Numbered from the stretch's first letter, positions 1 through 10,487 are shown. The stretch is 64,000 nucleotides of DNA from Modestobacter sp. VKM Ac-2985 (GCF_026967925.1 NZ_JAPVBI010000001.1:1697894-1761893), one strand, 5' to 3'. Made by a program: numbers and translations. Notes: generated from the letters alone by a model not told the origin.

Positions 1-704
1 AGCCGTTCGTCGGGTACGTGCTGCACCGGCGCTTCGAGGGGCGACTGCGCACCGACCCGGCGGCGCGTCGGTCCTTCTACCGCCGGTTGCTGGTGCTCGA
101 GTGGGGTCTGGCGGCGGTCACCGTCGTGGTCTGGCTCGCCGCCACCGGGGTGAGCGCGGCCGAGGTGGGGCTGCGCTGGCCGACCGGCTGGCCCGGGCCG
201 GCGACCTGGTTGGCGGTCGTGGTGCTCATGGCGCTGGTCGTGCTGACCACCCGGGCGCTGCGCAGTGGTGCGGTCGCCGGGCCGCCGCCGGAGACGCTGC
301 GCCGCACCCGGCCCGGCGAGGCCCGGCACGCCGAGGCCCCCGGGCACTCGGCGCTCGCGCTGCTCCCGCGCAGCCGGTCCGAGCGCCGGCTGTTCGCCCT
401 GGTCGGGGTCACCGCAGGGGTCTGCGAGGAGTGGCTGTACCGCGGCTTCTTCCTCGCCGTGGTCGCCGCGCTGGCCCCCGGGCTGCCCGCCCTGGGGCTG
501 GTGCTGGTCGCCGCGCTCGCGTTCGGGCTGGCGCACGCGTACCAGGGGCCGGCGGGGGTGGTGACCACCGGCGTCCTCGGGGGTGTGCTGGCCGGGGTCT
601 ACCTGGACACCGGGTCGCTCCTGCTGCCGGTGCTGCTGCACGCCGCGATCGACCTGCGGTTCCTGTTCGTGCCGGCCTCCGCGCTGCCGGCCGCCCTCCG
701 GTGA
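1..704 (+). CDS. CPBP family intramembrane metalloprotease, 5' partial
   Basis: The frame is open to the left edge, so the N-terminus lies outside the window. An in-frame GTG at 18 exists, but the preceding codons (Pro-Phe-Val-Gly-Tyr) read as membrane protein and there is no ribosome binding site, so I treat the gene as truncated. The visible part has several hydrophobic segments and the three CPBP (Abi/Rce1-like) motifs in order: EEWLYR in CEEWLYRGFF, the FxxxH-type FGLAH, and the final HAAID. These Glu and His residues form the predicted metal site of intramembrane proteases of this family. The substrate cannot be told. The gene ends 221 bases before dnaE. Confidence 0.85.
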   Translation, partial: PFVGYVLHRRFEGRLRTDPAARRSFYRRLLVLEWGLAAVTVVVWLAATGVSAAEVGLRWPTGWPGPATWLAVVVLMALVVLTTRALRSGAVAGPPPETLRRTRPGEARHAEAPGHSALALLPRSRSERRLFALVGVTAGVCEEWLYRGFFLAVVAALAPGLPALGLVLVAALAFGLAHAYQGPAGVVTTGVLGGVLAGVYLDTGSLLLPVLLHAAIDLRFLFVPASALPAALR

Positions 705-925
705 GGCGCCGGGGCGGGCGTGACGGAGTGGTCCGGATCGCCGAGACACGTTCTGTCGGACCCTCGGCGTAGGACTCCGGAGGTGCGAGGATCGGTGGAC
801 CGACACCCCCGCACGGCAGCACCCCTGAACGGCCTTCCCCGCCGGTCACCCCAGAACGACCCGCCGCCCCTGTCCACCGCTGGTGGTCAGGCGGTGAGCA
901 CGACCCGTGAGGAGCACCACGCACC

Positions 926-3900
926 GTGAGCAGCCCGTCCGCAGAGAACTTCGTGCACCTGCACGTGCACACCGAGTACTCGATGCTCGACGGGGCGGCC
1001 AAGCTCGGTGAGGTCACCAAGGCCGCGGCCGACGAGGGCATGCCGGCGCTGGCGATGACCGACCACGGCAACGTCTTCGGGGCCTACGACTTCTACAAGA
1101 CCGCCAAGGCCGCCGGCGTGAAGCCGATCATCGGCATGGAGGGCTACTACACGCCCGGCTCCCGGTTCGACCGCGCCCCGTTCGAGTTCGGCGACAAGCT
1201 GATCGACGAGGAGGGTGACGGCGGGAACAACCGCGGCAAGGCCGCCTACACGCACATGACCCTGCTGGCGAAGACCACCGAGGGGATGCACAACCTCTTC
1301 CGGATCTCCTCGCTGGCCAGCCTGGAGGGCCAGTACCGCAAGCCGCGCTTCGACCGTGACCTGCTGGAGCGGTACGGCACGGGCCTGATCGCCACCACCG
1401 GGTGCCCCTCCGGCGAGGTCAACATGTGGCTGCGGGCCGGCAAGGTGGACAGGGCCCGGCAGGCGGCGGCGGACTTCCAGGACATCTTCGGGCGTGAGAA
1501 CTTCTACGCCGAGATCATGGACCACGGGCTGTCCATCGAGAAGAAGACCAAGCCGGCCCTGCTGGAGATCGCCAAGGAGCTCGGCATCCCGCTGCTGGGC
1601 ACCAACGACCTGCACTACACCCACCGCGAGGACGCCCAGGCGCACGACGCCCTGCTGTGCATCCAGACCGGCTCCCGGCTCAACGAGCCCAACCGCTTCA
1701 AGTTCAACGGCGACGGCTACTACCTGAAGTCCGCCGCGGAGATGCGCGCGCTGTTCCGCGAGCACCCCGAGGCCTGCGACAACACCCTGCTGATCGCCGA
1801 GCAGTGCGAGGTGCAGTTCACCGAGGGCGCCGACCTGATGCCCCGGTTCCCGCTGCCCGAGGGCGAGGACGAGACCTCCTGGTTCATCAAGGAGGTCGAG
1901 GTCGGGCTGCACAAGCGCTACCCGGCCGGCATCCCCGACCACGTGCGCAAGCAGGCCGACTACGAGGTCGGGATCATCACCCAGATGGGCTTCCCGGGGT
2001 ACTTCCTCGTGGTCGCCGACTTCATCAACTGGGCCAAGGACAACGGCATCCGGGTCGGCCCGGGCCGCGGCTCGGCCGCCGGCTCGATGGCCGCCTTCGC
2101 GATGGGCATCACCGACCTCGACCCGCTGCAGCACGGGCTGATCTTCGAGCGGTTCCTCAACCCCGAGCGCGTCTCCATGCCCGACGTCGACATCGACTTC
2201 GACGACCGCCGCCGGGGCGAGGTGATCCGCTACGTCTCGGAGAAGTACGGCGAGGAGCGGGTCAGCCAGATCGTCACCTACGGCACGATCAAGGCCAAGG
2301 CCGCGATCAAGGACGCCGCCCGGGTGCTCGACCGGCCGTACTCGGTGGGCGACGAGCTGACCAAGCTGATGCCCCCCGGCGTCATGGGCAAGGACATCCC
2401 GCTGTCGGGGATCTTCGACCCCAAGCACGAGCGCTACAAGGAGGCCGGGGAGTTCCGGGCCCGCTACGAGTCCGACCCGGGCGCGGCCGAGGTCGTCGAC
2501 CAGGCCCGCAAGCTCGAGGGGCTGAAGCGGCAGTGGGGCGTGCACGCCGCCGGGGTCATCATCGGCCGGTACCCGCTGATCGACAGCATCCCGATCATGC
2601 GGCGCGAGGCCGACGGCGCGGTGATCACGCAGTTCGACTACCCGACCTGCGAGACCCTCGGCCTGCTGAAGATGGACTTCCTGGGCCTGCGCAACCTGAC
2701 CGTGATCGACGACGCGCTGCGCAACATCGTCATCAACGGCAAGGACCCGGTCGACCTCGACGAGATCAGCAAGGACCTCACCGACCCGGCCACGTACGCA
2801 CTGCTGTCCCGCGGGGAGACCCTGGGCGTCTTCCAGTTCGACGGTGGCCCGATGCGGTCGCTGCTGCGGCTGATGCGCCCGGACAACTTCGAGGACATCT
2901 CCGCCGTCGGCGCGCTGTACCGCCCCGGTCCGATGGGCGCGAACTCGCACACCAACTACGCGCTGCGCAAGAACGGCCAGCAGGAGATCACCCCGATCCA
3001 CCCGGAGCTGGCGGAGCCGCTCGCGGAGATCCTGGGGCAGACCTACGGGCTGATCGTGTACCAGGAGCAGGTCATGGCGATCGCGCAGAAGGTCGCCGGG
3101 TACTCCCTCGGCAAGGCCGACCTGCTGCGCCGCGCGATGGGCAAGAAGAAGAAGTCGGTCCTGGACGCCGAGTACGTCGGCTTCGAGGCCGGGATGAAGG
3201 ACAACGGCTACTCCGCCGCGGCGGTCAAGACGCTCTGGGACATCCTGGTCCCCTTCGCCGACTACGCCTTCAACAAGGCGCACTCGGCGGCCTACGGGCT
3301 GGTCTCCTACTGGACCGCCTACCTCAAGGCCAACTACCCGGCCGAGTACATGGCCGGGCTGCTCACCAGCGTCGGCGACGACAAGGACCGCCGGCCGGTG
3401 TACCTGGCCGAGTGCCGCCGGATGGGCATCAAGGTGCTCCCGCCGGACGTCAACGAGTCCTCCTGGGACTTCACCGCCGTCGGCACCGACATCCGGTTCG
3501 GCATGGCCTCGGTGCGCAACGTCGGGCACAACGTCGTCGACTCGATCGTGCGGGCGCGCGAGGAGAAGGGCGCGTTCAAGGACTTCGCCGACTTCATGCG
3601 CAAGATCGACACGGTGGCCTGCAACAAGAAGGTCATCGAGTCCCTGGCCAAGGCCGGCGCGTTCGACTCGATGGGCCACTCCCGGCAGGGCATCGCCGCG
3701 ATCCACGCCAACGCCGTGGACCAGGCGATGGGGGTCAAGCGCAAGGAGGCCGAGGGCCAGTTCGACCTGTTCGGCAGCTTCGGCGAGACCGCCGAGGACC
3801 CGTTCGGCTCGTCGCTGGACATCGCCATCCCCACCGCCGACTGGTCGAAGTCGGAGAAGCTGGTGTTCGAGCGGGACATGCTCGGCCTCTACGTCTCCGA

Positions 3901-4480
3901 CCACCCGCTGCACGGGGTGGAGCACGTGCTCACCTCGCACGCCGACACCGCCCTGGCCGAGATCATCGCCGGTGGCGTCGAGGACGGCGCCAACGTCACG
4001 ATCGCCGGCATCCTGACCGCCGTCGGGCCGCGCACCAACAAGCAGGGCGCGCCGTGGGCGATCGCCACCATCGAGGACCTCGAGGCCGGGCTGGAGGTGC
4101 TGTTCTTCCCCAAGACCTGGGCGCAGGTCTCGGACAAGGTGGTCCGGGACCAGATCGTGGTGGTCAAGGGGCGGATCAGCCGCCGGGACGACACGCCCTC
4201 GCTGTTCGCCTCCGAGGTGTACATCCCCGAGGTGACCGACGGGCCCCGCGGGCCGGTGCTGGTCTCCATGCCGGCGGCTCGCTGCACGCCGCCGGTGGTG
4301 GAGCGGCTGCGCGAGGTGCTCGGCAGCCACCCGGGCACCACCGAGGTCCAGCTGAAGCTGCTCAACGGCGGCCGCGAGACGGTGCTGCGCCTGGACCAGG
4401 GGCTGCGGGTCCAGCCCAGCACCGCGCTGATGGGCGACATCAAGGCGCTGCTGGGCCCCACCAGCGTCGCCCTCCTGTGA
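926..4480 (+). CDS. dnaE: DNA polymerase III subunit alpha (DnaE1 type)
   Basis: Replicative DNA polymerase catalytic subunit, 1184 residues, full family length. The N-terminal PHP domain starts with FVHLHVHTEYSMLDGA (about residues 9-24) and keeps further metal-site-like histidines (TDHGNVFG, NDLHYTH). The polymerase active site shows MPDVDIDFDDR, with the paired aspartates at D420, D422 and D424. The GPGRGSAAGS loop precedes it and a helix-hairpin-helix/OB region follows toward the C-terminus. The GTG start is supported by a GAGGAG Shine-Dalgarno sequence at 909-914. An intact HxH PHP motif fits DnaE1 enzymes that carry PHP-based proofreading in Actinobacteria (established knowledge). A strong hairpin follows the stop codon. 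Confidence 0.97.
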   Translation: MSSPSAENFVHLHVHTEYSMLDGAAKLGEVTKAAADEGMPALAMTDHGNVFGAYDFYKTAKAAGVKPIIGMEGYYTPGSRFDRAPFEFGDKLIDEEGDGGNNRGKAAYTHMTLLAKTTEGMHNLFRISSLASLEGQYRKPRFDRDLLERYGTGLIATTGCPSGEVNMWLRAGKVDRARQAAADFQDIFGRENFYAEIMDHGLSIEKKTKPALLEIAKELGIPLLGTNDLHYTHREDAQAHDALLCIQTGSRLNEPNRFKFNGDGYYLKSAAEMRALFREHPEACDNTLLIAEQCEVQFTEGADLMPRFPLPEGEDETSWFIKEVEVGLHKRYPAGIPDHVRKQADYEVGIITQMGFPGYFLVVADFINWAKDNGIRVGPGRGSAAGSMAAFAMGITDLDPLQHGLIFERFLNPERVSMPDVDIDFDDRRRGEVIRYVSEKYGEERVSQIVTYGTIKAKAAIKDAARVLDRPYSVGDELTKLMPPGVMGKDIPLSGIFDPKHERYKEAGEFRARYESDPGAAEVVDQARKLEGLKRQWGVHAAGVIIGRYPLIDSIPIMRREADGAVITQFDYPTCETLGLLKMDFLGLRNLTVIDDALRNIVINGKDPVDLDEISKDLTDPATYALLSRGETLGVFQFDGGPMRSLLRLMRPDNFEDISAVGALYRPGPMGANSHTNYALRKNGQQEITPIHPELAEPLAEILGQTYGLIVYQEQVMAIAQKVAGYSLGKADLLRRAMGKKKKSVLDAEYVGFEAGMKDNGYSAAAVKTLWDILVPFADYAFNKAHSAAYGLVSYWTAYLKANYPAEYMAGLLTSVGDDKDRRPVYLAECRRMGIKVLPPDVNESSWDFTAVGTDIRFGMASVRNVGHNVVDSIVRAREEKGAFKDFADFMRKIDTVACNKKVIESLAKAGAFDSMGHSRQGIAAIHANAVDQAMGVKRKEAEGQFDLFGSFGETAEDPFGSSLDIAIPTADWSKSEKLVFERDMLGLYVSDHPLHGVEHVLTSHADTALAEIIAGGVEDGANVTIAGILTAVGPRTNKQGAPWAIATIEDLEAGLEVLFFPKTWAQVSDKVVRDQIVVVKGRISRRDDTPSLFASEVYIPEVTDGPRGPVLVSMPAARCTPPVVERLREVLGSHPGTTEVQLKLLNGGRETVLRLDQGLRVQPSTALMGDIKALLGPTSVALL

Positions 4481-4483
4481 CGG

Positions 4484-4540
4484 CGGCCCCCGCCGCCTCC
4501 CGCCGCCCGCACCCGAGCCGCGGACCCTCGGCGGGGGCCG
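4484..4540 (+). terminator. Inverted repeat after dnaE
   Basis: A perfect 12-bp dyad begins three bases after the dnaE stop (arms 4484-4495 and 4529-4540, core GGCCCCCGCCG with CGGCGGGGGCC) with a 33-nt loop. No T-tract follows, as is common for actinobacterial terminators. Confidence 0.5.
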
Positions 4541-4589
4541 GGGATCAGCCTGAGTCGAGGCACACAGCCGGGCCAGCGACACTGGACCG

Positions 4590-5336
4590 GTGACCGATCC
4601 CCGTACCGCTGGGCCGGCGCCGGGCGCACCGGCCGGCACCGGCGCGCCGCCGGCGTCCCGGCCCGCGACGCCGCCACCGGGCTGGGTGCCCCAGCAGCCG
4701 GCGACCCGCGCCGGTCGGGTGACCGGCCTGCGGGGCAGCCGCGAGGACGTGCGGGCCGGGCTGATCACCGTGCTGGCCCTGACGGTCGCCGGCCTGGGGG
4801 CCGGCGCGCTGTGGGCCTGGCTGGCCCCGCGGGCCGACTACCGGGTCACCGAGACCCAGGTGGTGCCGGTGGTCGGGGTACCGAGCGCTGAGGTCCTCTT
4901 CGCCGACGACGGCGTGTACGTCCTGGTGCTGGCCGGGCTGGGGGTGCTGGCCGGTCTCCTGGTGTGGCTGATCCGCCGCCGCCGCGGTGTGCCTGCGCTG
5001 GTCGGCCTGGCCGGCGGGATGGTCGGCGCCGGGGTCGTCGCCTGGCAGCTGGGCGAGCTGCTGGGGCCGGGGCCCTCCGAGGCGGAGCTCACCGAGGTGG
5101 GCAGGACGATCACGACCGGCGTGGACCTGGCCGCCACCGCGGCGCTGGCCATCGGGCCCTTCGCCGCCGTGCTCACCTACCTGGTCGCCGCCGCGCTCAC
5201 CCCCGACGACGACCTCGGCCGCCCCGACGACGCCCCGCGGGCGCAGCAGCAGCTGCCACCCCGCCCGCCGCTGCCGCCGGTCCCACCGTCAGCCCCCCGC
5301 CGTCAGGCCCCCTCGCAGGGGCCCACCGCGAGCTAG
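4590..5336 (+). CDS. Conserved hypothetical membrane protein (DUF2567-like)
   Basis: A 248-residue protein with a Pro/Ala-rich cytoplasmic N-terminus of about 50 residues, then about four hydrophobic segments (roughly residues 57-75, 107-128, 136-154 and 178-202) and a Pro/Gln-rich C-terminal tail. The arrangement and the segment ADDGVYVLVLAGLGVLAG resemble the actinobacterial DUF2567 family; this assignment is from memory and tentative. The GTG start has no Shine-Dalgarno sequence, but a GACACT box (4578-4583) lies 6 nt upstream, compatible with leaderless expression. It converges on the LON-domain gene. No function can be given. Confidence 0.7.
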   Translation: MTDPRTAGPAPGAPAGTGAPPASRPATPPPGWVPQQPATRAGRVTGLRGSREDVRAGLITVLALTVAGLGAGALWAWLAPRADYRVTETQVVPVVGVPSAEVLFADDGVYVLVLAGLGVLAGLLVWLIRRRRGVPALVGLAGGMVGAGVVAWQLGELLGPGPSEAELTEVGRTITTGVDLAATAALAIGPFAAVLTYLVAAALTPDDDLGRPDDAPRAQQQLPPRPPLPPVPPSAPRRQAPSQGPTAS

Positions 5337-5347
5337 CGAGCGGTGGG
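5322..5347. terminator. Bidirectional terminator between convergent genes
   Basis: A perfect 8-bp stem (CCCACCGC 5322-5329, GCGGTGGG 5340-5347) spans the stop codon of the plus-strand membrane protein gene and lies 18 nt before the end of the minus-strand LON gene. Confidence 0.45.
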
Positions 5348-5365
5348 GGTGGGGGGGGTCCTTCC

Positions 5366-6289
5366 TCAGTTCGGGGTCATCGGGGTGGCGAACTGGCGCA
5401 GCGGCACCGGCACCGCGCCGAGCGTCCGCAGCAGGGTCAGCTCCCGGCGCAGCATCCGGGACTCCATGGCCAGCCGGCGGCGGGTCGCGGACTCGGCCAG
5501 CAGCGCCTGCCGGTCCTCGGTGGTCAGCAGGGCCACCGAGGCGACCAGGTAGGACAGGCCGCGGGCGTCGTCGCTGACCTCGCGCAGCAGGGCCGCGGTG
5601 TCGGCGATCCCGGCCGGGGCGGCGTCGTCCTCGGGCACCAGGTCCTCCGACGTCAGGGCCTCCAGCACCTCGTCCGGCAGCCCGTCGCCGCCACCCTGGC
5701 GGACGGCGACGTCGGCCACGTACCGGGCGAAGAGGTCGCGGACGTTCCCGGCGAGCAGCTCCAGGGACCCGCGGGCCACGTCGGTCACGACCTCGTCGGT
5801 CTCGTGCCCGGGCGCGGTGTCCACGCCGACCAGCCCCTCGGCGTCACCGGCGGCCTCCTCGGCCGCCTCCTCCTCGTGCAGCCACTCGACGACCGCGCGC
5901 AGGTACGTCGGCGCAGCGCCGGCCTCGCCACCGTGCTCGCCCACGTCGGCCGGGGCCAGGACGTCGAGCAGCCGGAACCGCTCGCCACCGACGGTCACCA
6001 CCTGGTACCCGCCGTCGGACTGGGGGGCGACGACCCGCAGCACCGCGGTGCAGCCGACGTCGAAGAGCGCCTCGGCGGGCGCGACGCGCTCCACCTCCCA
6101 GCCCTGGCGGATCGCCACCACGCCGAACCGGCGCGGGGCGCCCTCGGGGAGGGCGGAGAGATCGGCGACGAGCTGGCGGTACCGGGGCTCGAAGATGTTC
6201 AGCGGCAGGACGACGCCGGGGAACAGTGGTGTCTCCAAGGGGAACAGCGGGATGACCTCGCGGTCCCCGGTTCCCTCCTCCTCGCGCAC
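5366..6289 (-). CDS. LON peptidase substrate-binding domain protein
   Basis: A 307-residue protein beginning with the LON-SB signature [20 protein letters not shown] followed by FEPRYRQLV, the fold found at the N-terminus of Lon protease. There is no AAA+ module, Walker A motif or Ser-Lys protease dyad, so this is a stand-alone LON domain protein of the kind widespread in Actinobacteria. The C-terminal half is acidic and helical with an Arg-rich end ([19 protein letters not shown]). It may bind peptides or unfolded proteins, but the cellular role is unknown. It is divergent from hisD, about 80 bases apart. Confidence 0.85.
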   Translation of the reverse strand: MREEEGTGDREVIPLFPLETPLFPGVVLPLNIFEPRYRQLVADLSALPEGAPRRFGVVAIRQGWEVERVAPAEALFDVGCTAVLRVVAPQSDGGYQVVTVGGERFRLLDVLAPADVGEHGGEAGAAPTYLRAVVEWLHEEEAAEEAAGDAEGLVGVDTAPGHETDEVVTDVARGSLELLAGNVRDLFARYVADVAVRQGGGDGLPDEVLEALTSEDLVPEDDAAPAGIADTAALLREVSDDARGLSYLVASVALLTTEDRQALLAESATRRRLAMESRMLRRELTLLRTLGAVPVPLRQFATPMTPN

Positions 6290-6369
6290 GCCGGGAGCCT
6301 ACGGGCAGCAGGGCCGGTGCACTCGCCGTCTACCGTGGGGTGTTCTCCCGTCGTACCCGGAGGTGCTCC

Positions 6370-7686
6370 GTGCTGTCCCGCATCGACCTGCGTGGTCCTG
6401 CTCTGCCCGGGCCGCGTGAGCTCGCCCAGCTGCTGCCGCGTGCCGGCGTCGACATCGACTCGGTGCTCGACGTCGTCCGGCCGATCTGCGAGGACGTGCG
6501 GCTGCGCGGCGCCGCCGCGGTCCGGGAGGTCACCGCGCGGCTGGACGGCGTGGACGTCCCGGAGATGGCCGTGCCGCAGGCCGCCCTCGACGAGGCGCTG
6601 GCCACCGTCGACCCTGCGGTGCGCGCCGCGCTGGAGGAGTCGATCCGCCGGGTGCGGATCGTGCACTCCGACCAGCGCCGCACCGACGTCACCACCGACG
6701 TGGTGCGCGGCGGCACCGTCACCGAGCGATGGGTGCCGGTGCGCCGGGTCGGCCTGTACGTGCCCGGCGGGCTGGCCCCGCTGCTGAGCTCGGTGGTCAT
6801 GAACGTCGTCCCGGCGCAGCTGGCCGGGGTCACCTCGATCGCGGTGGCCAGCCCGCCGCAGCGGGACAACGGCGGCCTGCCCGACCCCGGGGTGCTGGCG
6901 GCGTGCGCGCTGCTGGGCGTCACCGAGGTGTACGCGGTGGGCGGGGCCCAGGCGATCGCCGTCTTCGGCTACGGCGCGGGCTCCTGCGCACCGGTCGACC
7001 TGGTCACCGGGCCGGGCAACGTCTACACCACCGCGGCCAAGCGACTGCTGCGCGGCCTGATCGGCATCGACTCCGAGGCCGGCCCGACCGAGGTCGCCGT
7101 CCTGGCCGACGACACCGCCGACCCGGTGCACGTCGCCGCCGACCTGATCAGCCAGGCCGAGCACGACCCGCTGGCCGGTGCGGTGCTGGTCACCACCAGC
7201 GAGGAGCTCGCCGACGCCGTCGGTGAGCTGCTGCCTGCTCAGGTGGCCGCCACCAAGCACAGCGACCGGATCACCACCGCGCTCGGGGGCACCCAGTCGG
7301 GCATCGTGCTGGTCGACGACCTGGACGCCGGGCTGGCCGTGGTCGACGCCTACGCCGCCGAGCACCTGGAGATCCAGACCCGCGATGCCCGTGCGGTGGC
7401 GATGCGGGTGCGCAACGCCGGCGCGGTCTTCGTCGGCCCGTGGGCCCCGGTCTCCCTCGGTGACTACGCGGCCGGCTCCAACCACGTGCTGCCCACCGGC
7501 GGCTGCGCCCGGCACTCCAGCGGGCTCAGCGTCCAGACGTTCCTCCGTGGCATCCACGTGGTCGAGTACGACGAGCAGGCCCTCGCCGAGGTCGCCGGGC
7601 ACATCGACGCCCTGGCGAACGCCGAGGACCTGCCCGCGCACGCCGCCGCGGTCCGGGCCCGGCAGCAGTCGCCGTCCCGGTCGTGA
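6370..7686 (+). CDS. hisD: Histidinol dehydrogenase
   Basis: Catalyses the last two steps of histidine synthesis, the NAD-dependent four-electron oxidation of L-histidinol to L-histidine. 438 residues from the GTG at 6370, which has GGAGG at 6359-6363 six bases upstream; an in-frame GTG at 6340 lacks any such site. The family's conserved segments are visible: [29 protein letters not shown], and YAAEHLEI carrying the catalytic Glu331-His332 pair. First gene of hisD-hisC-hisB-(small ORF)-hisH; overlaps hisC by 4 bp. A TACCGT box at 6331-6336 could be the -10 element, giving a leader of about 27 nt. Confidence 0.97.
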   Translation: MLSRIDLRGPALPGPRELAQLLPRAGVDIDSVLDVVRPICEDVRLRGAAAVREVTARLDGVDVPEMAVPQAALDEALATVDPAVRAALEESIRRVRIVHSDQRRTDVTTDVVRGGTVTERWVPVRRVGLYVPGGLAPLLSSVVMNVVPAQLAGVTSIAVASPPQRDNGGLPDPGVLAACALLGVTEVYAVGGAQAIAVFGYGAGSCAPVDLVTGPGNVYTTAAKRLLRGLIGIDSEAGPTEVAVLADDTADPVHVAADLISQAEHDPLAGAVLVTTSEELADAVGELLPAQVAATKHSDRITTALGGTQSGIVLVDDLDAGLAVVDAYAAEHLEIQTRDARAVAMRVRNAGAVFVGPWAPVSLGDYAAGSNHVLPTGGCARHSSGLSVQTFLRGIHVVEYDEQALAEVAGHIDALANAEDLPAHAAAVRARQQSPSRS

Positions 7687-8804
7687 CCGCGATGGAGGCG
7701 TTGCCGCTGCGGCCGGAGCTGCGGGGCCGGTCGCCGTACGGCGCGCCGCAGCCACCTGCCGAGCACCGGCTCAACACCAACGAGAACCCGCACCCGCTGC
7801 CCCCGGCGCTGCTGGCCGACCTCCAGGTTGCCCTGGCCGAGGCGGCCACCGGCCTCAACCGCTACCCCGACCGGGACGCCACGGCGTTGCGGGCCGACCT
7901 GGCCGCCTACCTGACCCGGACCAGCGGCGAGCAGGTCACCCCGGCGCAGGTGTGGGCGGCCAACGGCTCCAACGAGGTGCTGCAGCAGGTGCTGCAGACC
8001 TTCGGCGGCGCCGGCCGGACGGCGCTGGGCTTCACCCCGTCCTACTCGATGCACCCGATCCTCAGCGCGGGCACCGGAACCGCCTGGGTCGACGGGCACC
8101 GCCGCGCCGACTTCACCATCGACCCGGCGGCCGCCGCCGCCCAGGTGCGTGAGGTGCGGCCGGACGTCGTCTTCGTGACCAGCCCGAACAACCCGACGGG
8201 CACCGCGGTCGAGCTGGACACCATCGCCGCGCTCTACGAGGTCACCGACGGCGTCCTGGTCGTGGACGAGGCCTACACCGAGTTCGCCCGCACCGGCACG
8301 GTCTCGGCGCTCTCGCTGCTGCCCGGGCGCCCACGGCTGATCGTCAGCCGCACGATGAGCAAGGCGTTCGGGATGGCGGGGCTGCGGCTGGGCTACCTGG
8401 CCGCCGACCCGACCGTGGTCGACGCGCTGCAGCTCGTCCGGCTGCCGTACCACCTGAGCTCGCTGACCCAGGCGGCGGCGCGGGCCGCGTTGGCGCACAC
8501 CGAGCAGTTGCTGGCCACGGTCGACCTGGTCAAGGCCGAGCGGGACAGGATCGTCGCCGCGCTGCCGGGCATGGGGCTGACCAGCGTGCCCAGCGACGCG
8601 AACTTCGTGCTGTTCGGCCACTTCGCCGACTCCGCCGCGGCCTGGCAGGCGCTGCTGGACCGGGGGGTGCTCGTGCGCGACGTCGGCCTGCCCGGCTGGC
8701 TGCGGGTCACCGCCGGCACCACCGAGGAGACCGATGCGTTCCTCACCGCGCTGGGTGAGGTCGCACCGGCGCACCGCGGCTCTCTGGGAGGATCGACGGC
8801 ATGA
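7683..8804 (+). CDS. hisC: Histidinol-phosphate aminotransferase
   Basis: PLP-dependent class I/II aminotransferase converting imidazole acetol phosphate and glutamate to histidinol phosphate. 373 residues. Visible motifs: LNTNENP near the N-terminus (substrate contacts), SPNNPTG (PLP ring region), VVDEAYTEF, and the PLP lysine K227 in [17 protein letters not shown]. The GTG start overlaps the hisD stop (GTGA), implying translational coupling; the gene overlaps hisB by 4 bp. Glutamate for this step could come from gltBD further along. Confidence 0.96.
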   Translation: MTAMEALPLRPELRGRSPYGAPQPPAEHRLNTNENPHPLPPALLADLQVALAEAATGLNRYPDRDATALRADLAAYLTRTSGEQVTPAQVWAANGSNEVLQQVLQTFGGAGRTALGFTPSYSMHPILSAGTGTAWVDGHRRADFTIDPAAAAAQVREVRPDVVFVTSPNNPTGTAVELDTIAALYEVTDGVLVVDEAYTEFARTGTVSALSLLPGRPRLIVSRTMSKAFGMAGLRLGYLAADPTVVDALQLVRLPYHLSSLTQAAARAALAHTEQLLATVDLVKAERDRIVAALPGMGLTSVPSDANFVLFGHFADSAAAWQALLDRGVLVRDVGLPGWLRVTAGTTEETDAFLTALGEVAPAHRGSLGGSTA

Positions 8805-9397
8805 ACCGCACTGCACGGGTCGAGCGAACGACCAAGGAGACCAAGCTCGTGGTCGAGGTCGACCTCGACGGCACCGGGACGGCCGACGTCGCCACCGGGG
8901 TCGGGTTCTACGACCACATGCTCACCGCGCTGTCCAAGCACAGCGGGATCGACCTGACGGTGCACGCCGACGGCGACCTGCACATCGACGCCCACCACAC
9001 GGTCGAGGACGTCGCCATCGCGCTCGGCCAGGCGTTCGCCGAGGCGCTCGGGGACAAGCGTGGGATCACCCGCTACGGTGACGCGACGATCCCGATGGAC
9101 GAGGTGCTGGTGCAGGCCGCCGTCGACCTCTCCGGCCGGCCGTACTTCGTGCACGCCGAGCCCGAGAACATGACGCCGATGATCGGGCCGGACTACCCGA
9201 CCTCGCTCACCAAGCACGTGCTGGAGTCCTTCGCGTTCAACGCCCGGATCAGCCTGCACGTGCGGGTGCTCTACGCCGGCCGGGACGCCCACCACATCGT
9301 CGAGGGCCAGTTCAAGGCCCTGGCCCGTGCGCTGCGCACCGCCGTCGCCCTGGACCCGCGGGTCACCGACGTGCCCTCGACCAAGGGCGCTCTGTGA
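8801..9397 (+). CDS. hisB: Imidazoleglycerol-phosphate dehydratase
   Basis: Dehydrates imidazole glycerol phosphate to imidazole acetol phosphate (histidine pathway). 198 residues, the monofunctional length; there is no fused histidinol-phosphatase domain. Characteristic Mn-binding segments are visible: [28 protein letters not shown], and the second-half [12 protein letters not shown] and [22 protein letters not shown] overlap with hisC. Confidence 0.97.
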   Translation: MNRTARVERTTKETKLVVEVDLDGTGTADVATGVGFYDHMLTALSKHSGIDLTVHADGDLHIDAHHTVEDVAIALGQAFAEALGDKRGITRYGDATIPMDEVLVQAAVDLSGRPYFVHAEPENMTPMIGPDYPTSLTKHVLESFAFNARISLHVRVLYAGRDAHHIVEGQFKALARALRTAVALDPRVTDVPSTKGAL

Positions 9398-9401
9398 CCT
9401 C

Positions 9402-9578
9402 GTGAACTTCGGCGTCGCGCTGATGGTCGTCGGCGGGTTCCTGCTCGGCGGCGCGTACAGCATCTTCAGGGCCGACTCCGACACCGACGGTCGCACCGGG
9501 GTGCAGGTGGCCTTTGCCGTCGTCCTGCTGGTGGCCGCCCTGCTGGCGACGGTGGCCGGCGTCCTGCGGCTGGTCTAG
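9402..9578 (+). CDS. Small two-helix membrane protein in the his operon
   Basis: A 58-residue protein starting at GTG 9402, four bases after the hisB stop. It consists almost entirely of two hydrophobic helices ([20 protein letters not shown] and [20 protein letters not shown]) joined by a short polar turn ([11 protein letters not shown]). A longer reading from GTG 9327 would overlap hisB and is less likely. Position between hisB and hisH suggests cotranscription, but no function is known to me. Confidence 0.65.
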   Translation: MNFGVALMVVGGFLLGGAYSIFRADSDTDGRTGVQVAFAVVLLVAALLATVAGVLRLV

Positions 9579-9630
9579 GGCGGTCGCCCCGCAGCCCGGG
9601 AATGCCGGCGGGCCGCGAACGGCTGGTGGG

Positions 9631-9636
9631 TAGCGT
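9631..9636 (+). promoter_or_regulatory. -10 box of hisH, leaderless start
   Basis: TAGCGT lies 7 nt before the GTG start of hisH (9644), the spacing expected if transcription begins at the start codon. This suggests hisH can be transcribed separately from hisDCB. Confidence 0.4.
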
Positions 9637-9643
9637 GGGAGAT

Positions 9644-10282
9644 GTGAAGAAGATCGTCGTCCTCGACTACGGGTCGGGCAACCTGCGCTCGGCCGAGCGT
9701 GCCCTGACCCGGGTGGGTGCCGACGTCACCGTGACCGCCGACCCGGAGGCCGCGCTGGAGGCCGACGGGCTCGTCGTCCCCGGGGTGGGCGCCTACGCCG
9801 CCTGCATGGACGGGCTGCGCGCCGTGGACGGGCCCAAGGTCATCGGTCGCCGGCTGGCCGGCGGACGTCCGGTGCTCGGCATCTGCGTGGGCATGCAGAT
9901 CCTGTTCGAGCGCGGCGTCGAGCACGGGCAGGACACCGAGGGCTGCGGGGAGTGGCCCGGCGTCGTCGAGCAGCTGCACGCGCCGGTGCTGCCGCACATG
10001 GGCTGGAACACCGTCTCCTCCCCGGAGGGGTCGACGCTGTTCGCCGGCCTCGAGGGGCAGCGCTTCTACTTCGTGCACTCCTACGGGGTGCGGGAGTTCC
10101 CGCTCGCCGAGCCGGGCGTCACCGGCCGGCTGACCCCGCCGGCGGTCACCTGGGCCGAGCACGGCGACCGGTTCGTGGCCGGGGTGGAGAACGGGCCGCT
10201 GTCGGCGACCCAGTTCCACCCGGAGAAGAGCGGCGATGCCGGCGCCCAGCTGCTCACCAACTGGCTCGACACCCTCGACTGA
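9644..10282 (+). CDS. hisH: Imidazole glycerol phosphate synthase, glutaminase subunit
   Basis: Class I glutamine amidotransferase that supplies ammonia to HisF. 212 residues from the GTG at 9644 ([12 protein letters not shown]). Nucleophile C81 sits in [10 protein letters not shown], and the His192/Glu194 pair of the triad in [16 protein letters not shown] is the oxyanion-loop region. A longer start at 9602 would add residues absent from the family and would overlap the likely -10 box. Unlike in many actinobacteria, it is separated from hisA/hisF by about 2.2 kb of unrelated genes. Confidence 0.96.
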   Translation: MKKIVVLDYGSGNLRSAERALTRVGADVTVTADPEAALEADGLVVPGVGAYAACMDGLRAVDGPKVIGRRLAGGRPVLGICVGMQILFERGVEHGQDTEGCGEWPGVVEQLHAPVLPHMGWNTVSSPEGSTLFAGLEGQRFYFVHSYGVREFPLAEPGVTGRLTPPAVTWAEHGDRFVAGVENGPLSATQFHPEKSGDAGAQLLTNWLDTLD

Positions 10283-10348
10283 GCGATCCCCCGAGGTCGA
10301 GCCGGCCCGCCGTCAGCTGGACCTCGACGTGCTCGGCTCAGCCGGCCT

Positions 10349-10404
10349 GGGGGTTGAGCCGCATGAGCCGGGGCGGAGCCGCGTCCTGACGCGGCTCAAC
10401 CCCC
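10349..10404. terminator. Inverted repeat between hisH and an SDR gene
   Basis: A perfect 14-bp dyad (arms 10349-10362 and 10391-10404, GGGGGTTGAGCCGC) with a 28-nt GC-rich loop in the 205-bp gap between convergent genes; probably a bidirectional terminator. Confidence 0.5.
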
Positions 10405-10487
10405 GCTGGGCCGGGTTGACCCGGGCCGGCGCCGCTGGCTGGCAGGGCCGGGTCCAACCGGGCCGGCGTCGGCGGACGGTGACGTGG

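Noticed and set aside
705-925. Possible small gene between the CPBP gene and dnaE
   Set aside because: The only frame (720-929) has no ribosome binding site, overlaps the dnaE start and has no recognisable features.
887-4768. A 1293-codon open frame on the minus strand across dnaE
   Set aside because: It mirrors dnaE codons; long antisense frames are a by-product of extreme GC at third positions. The protein is repetitive Val/Gly/Leu/Asp/His without any domain.
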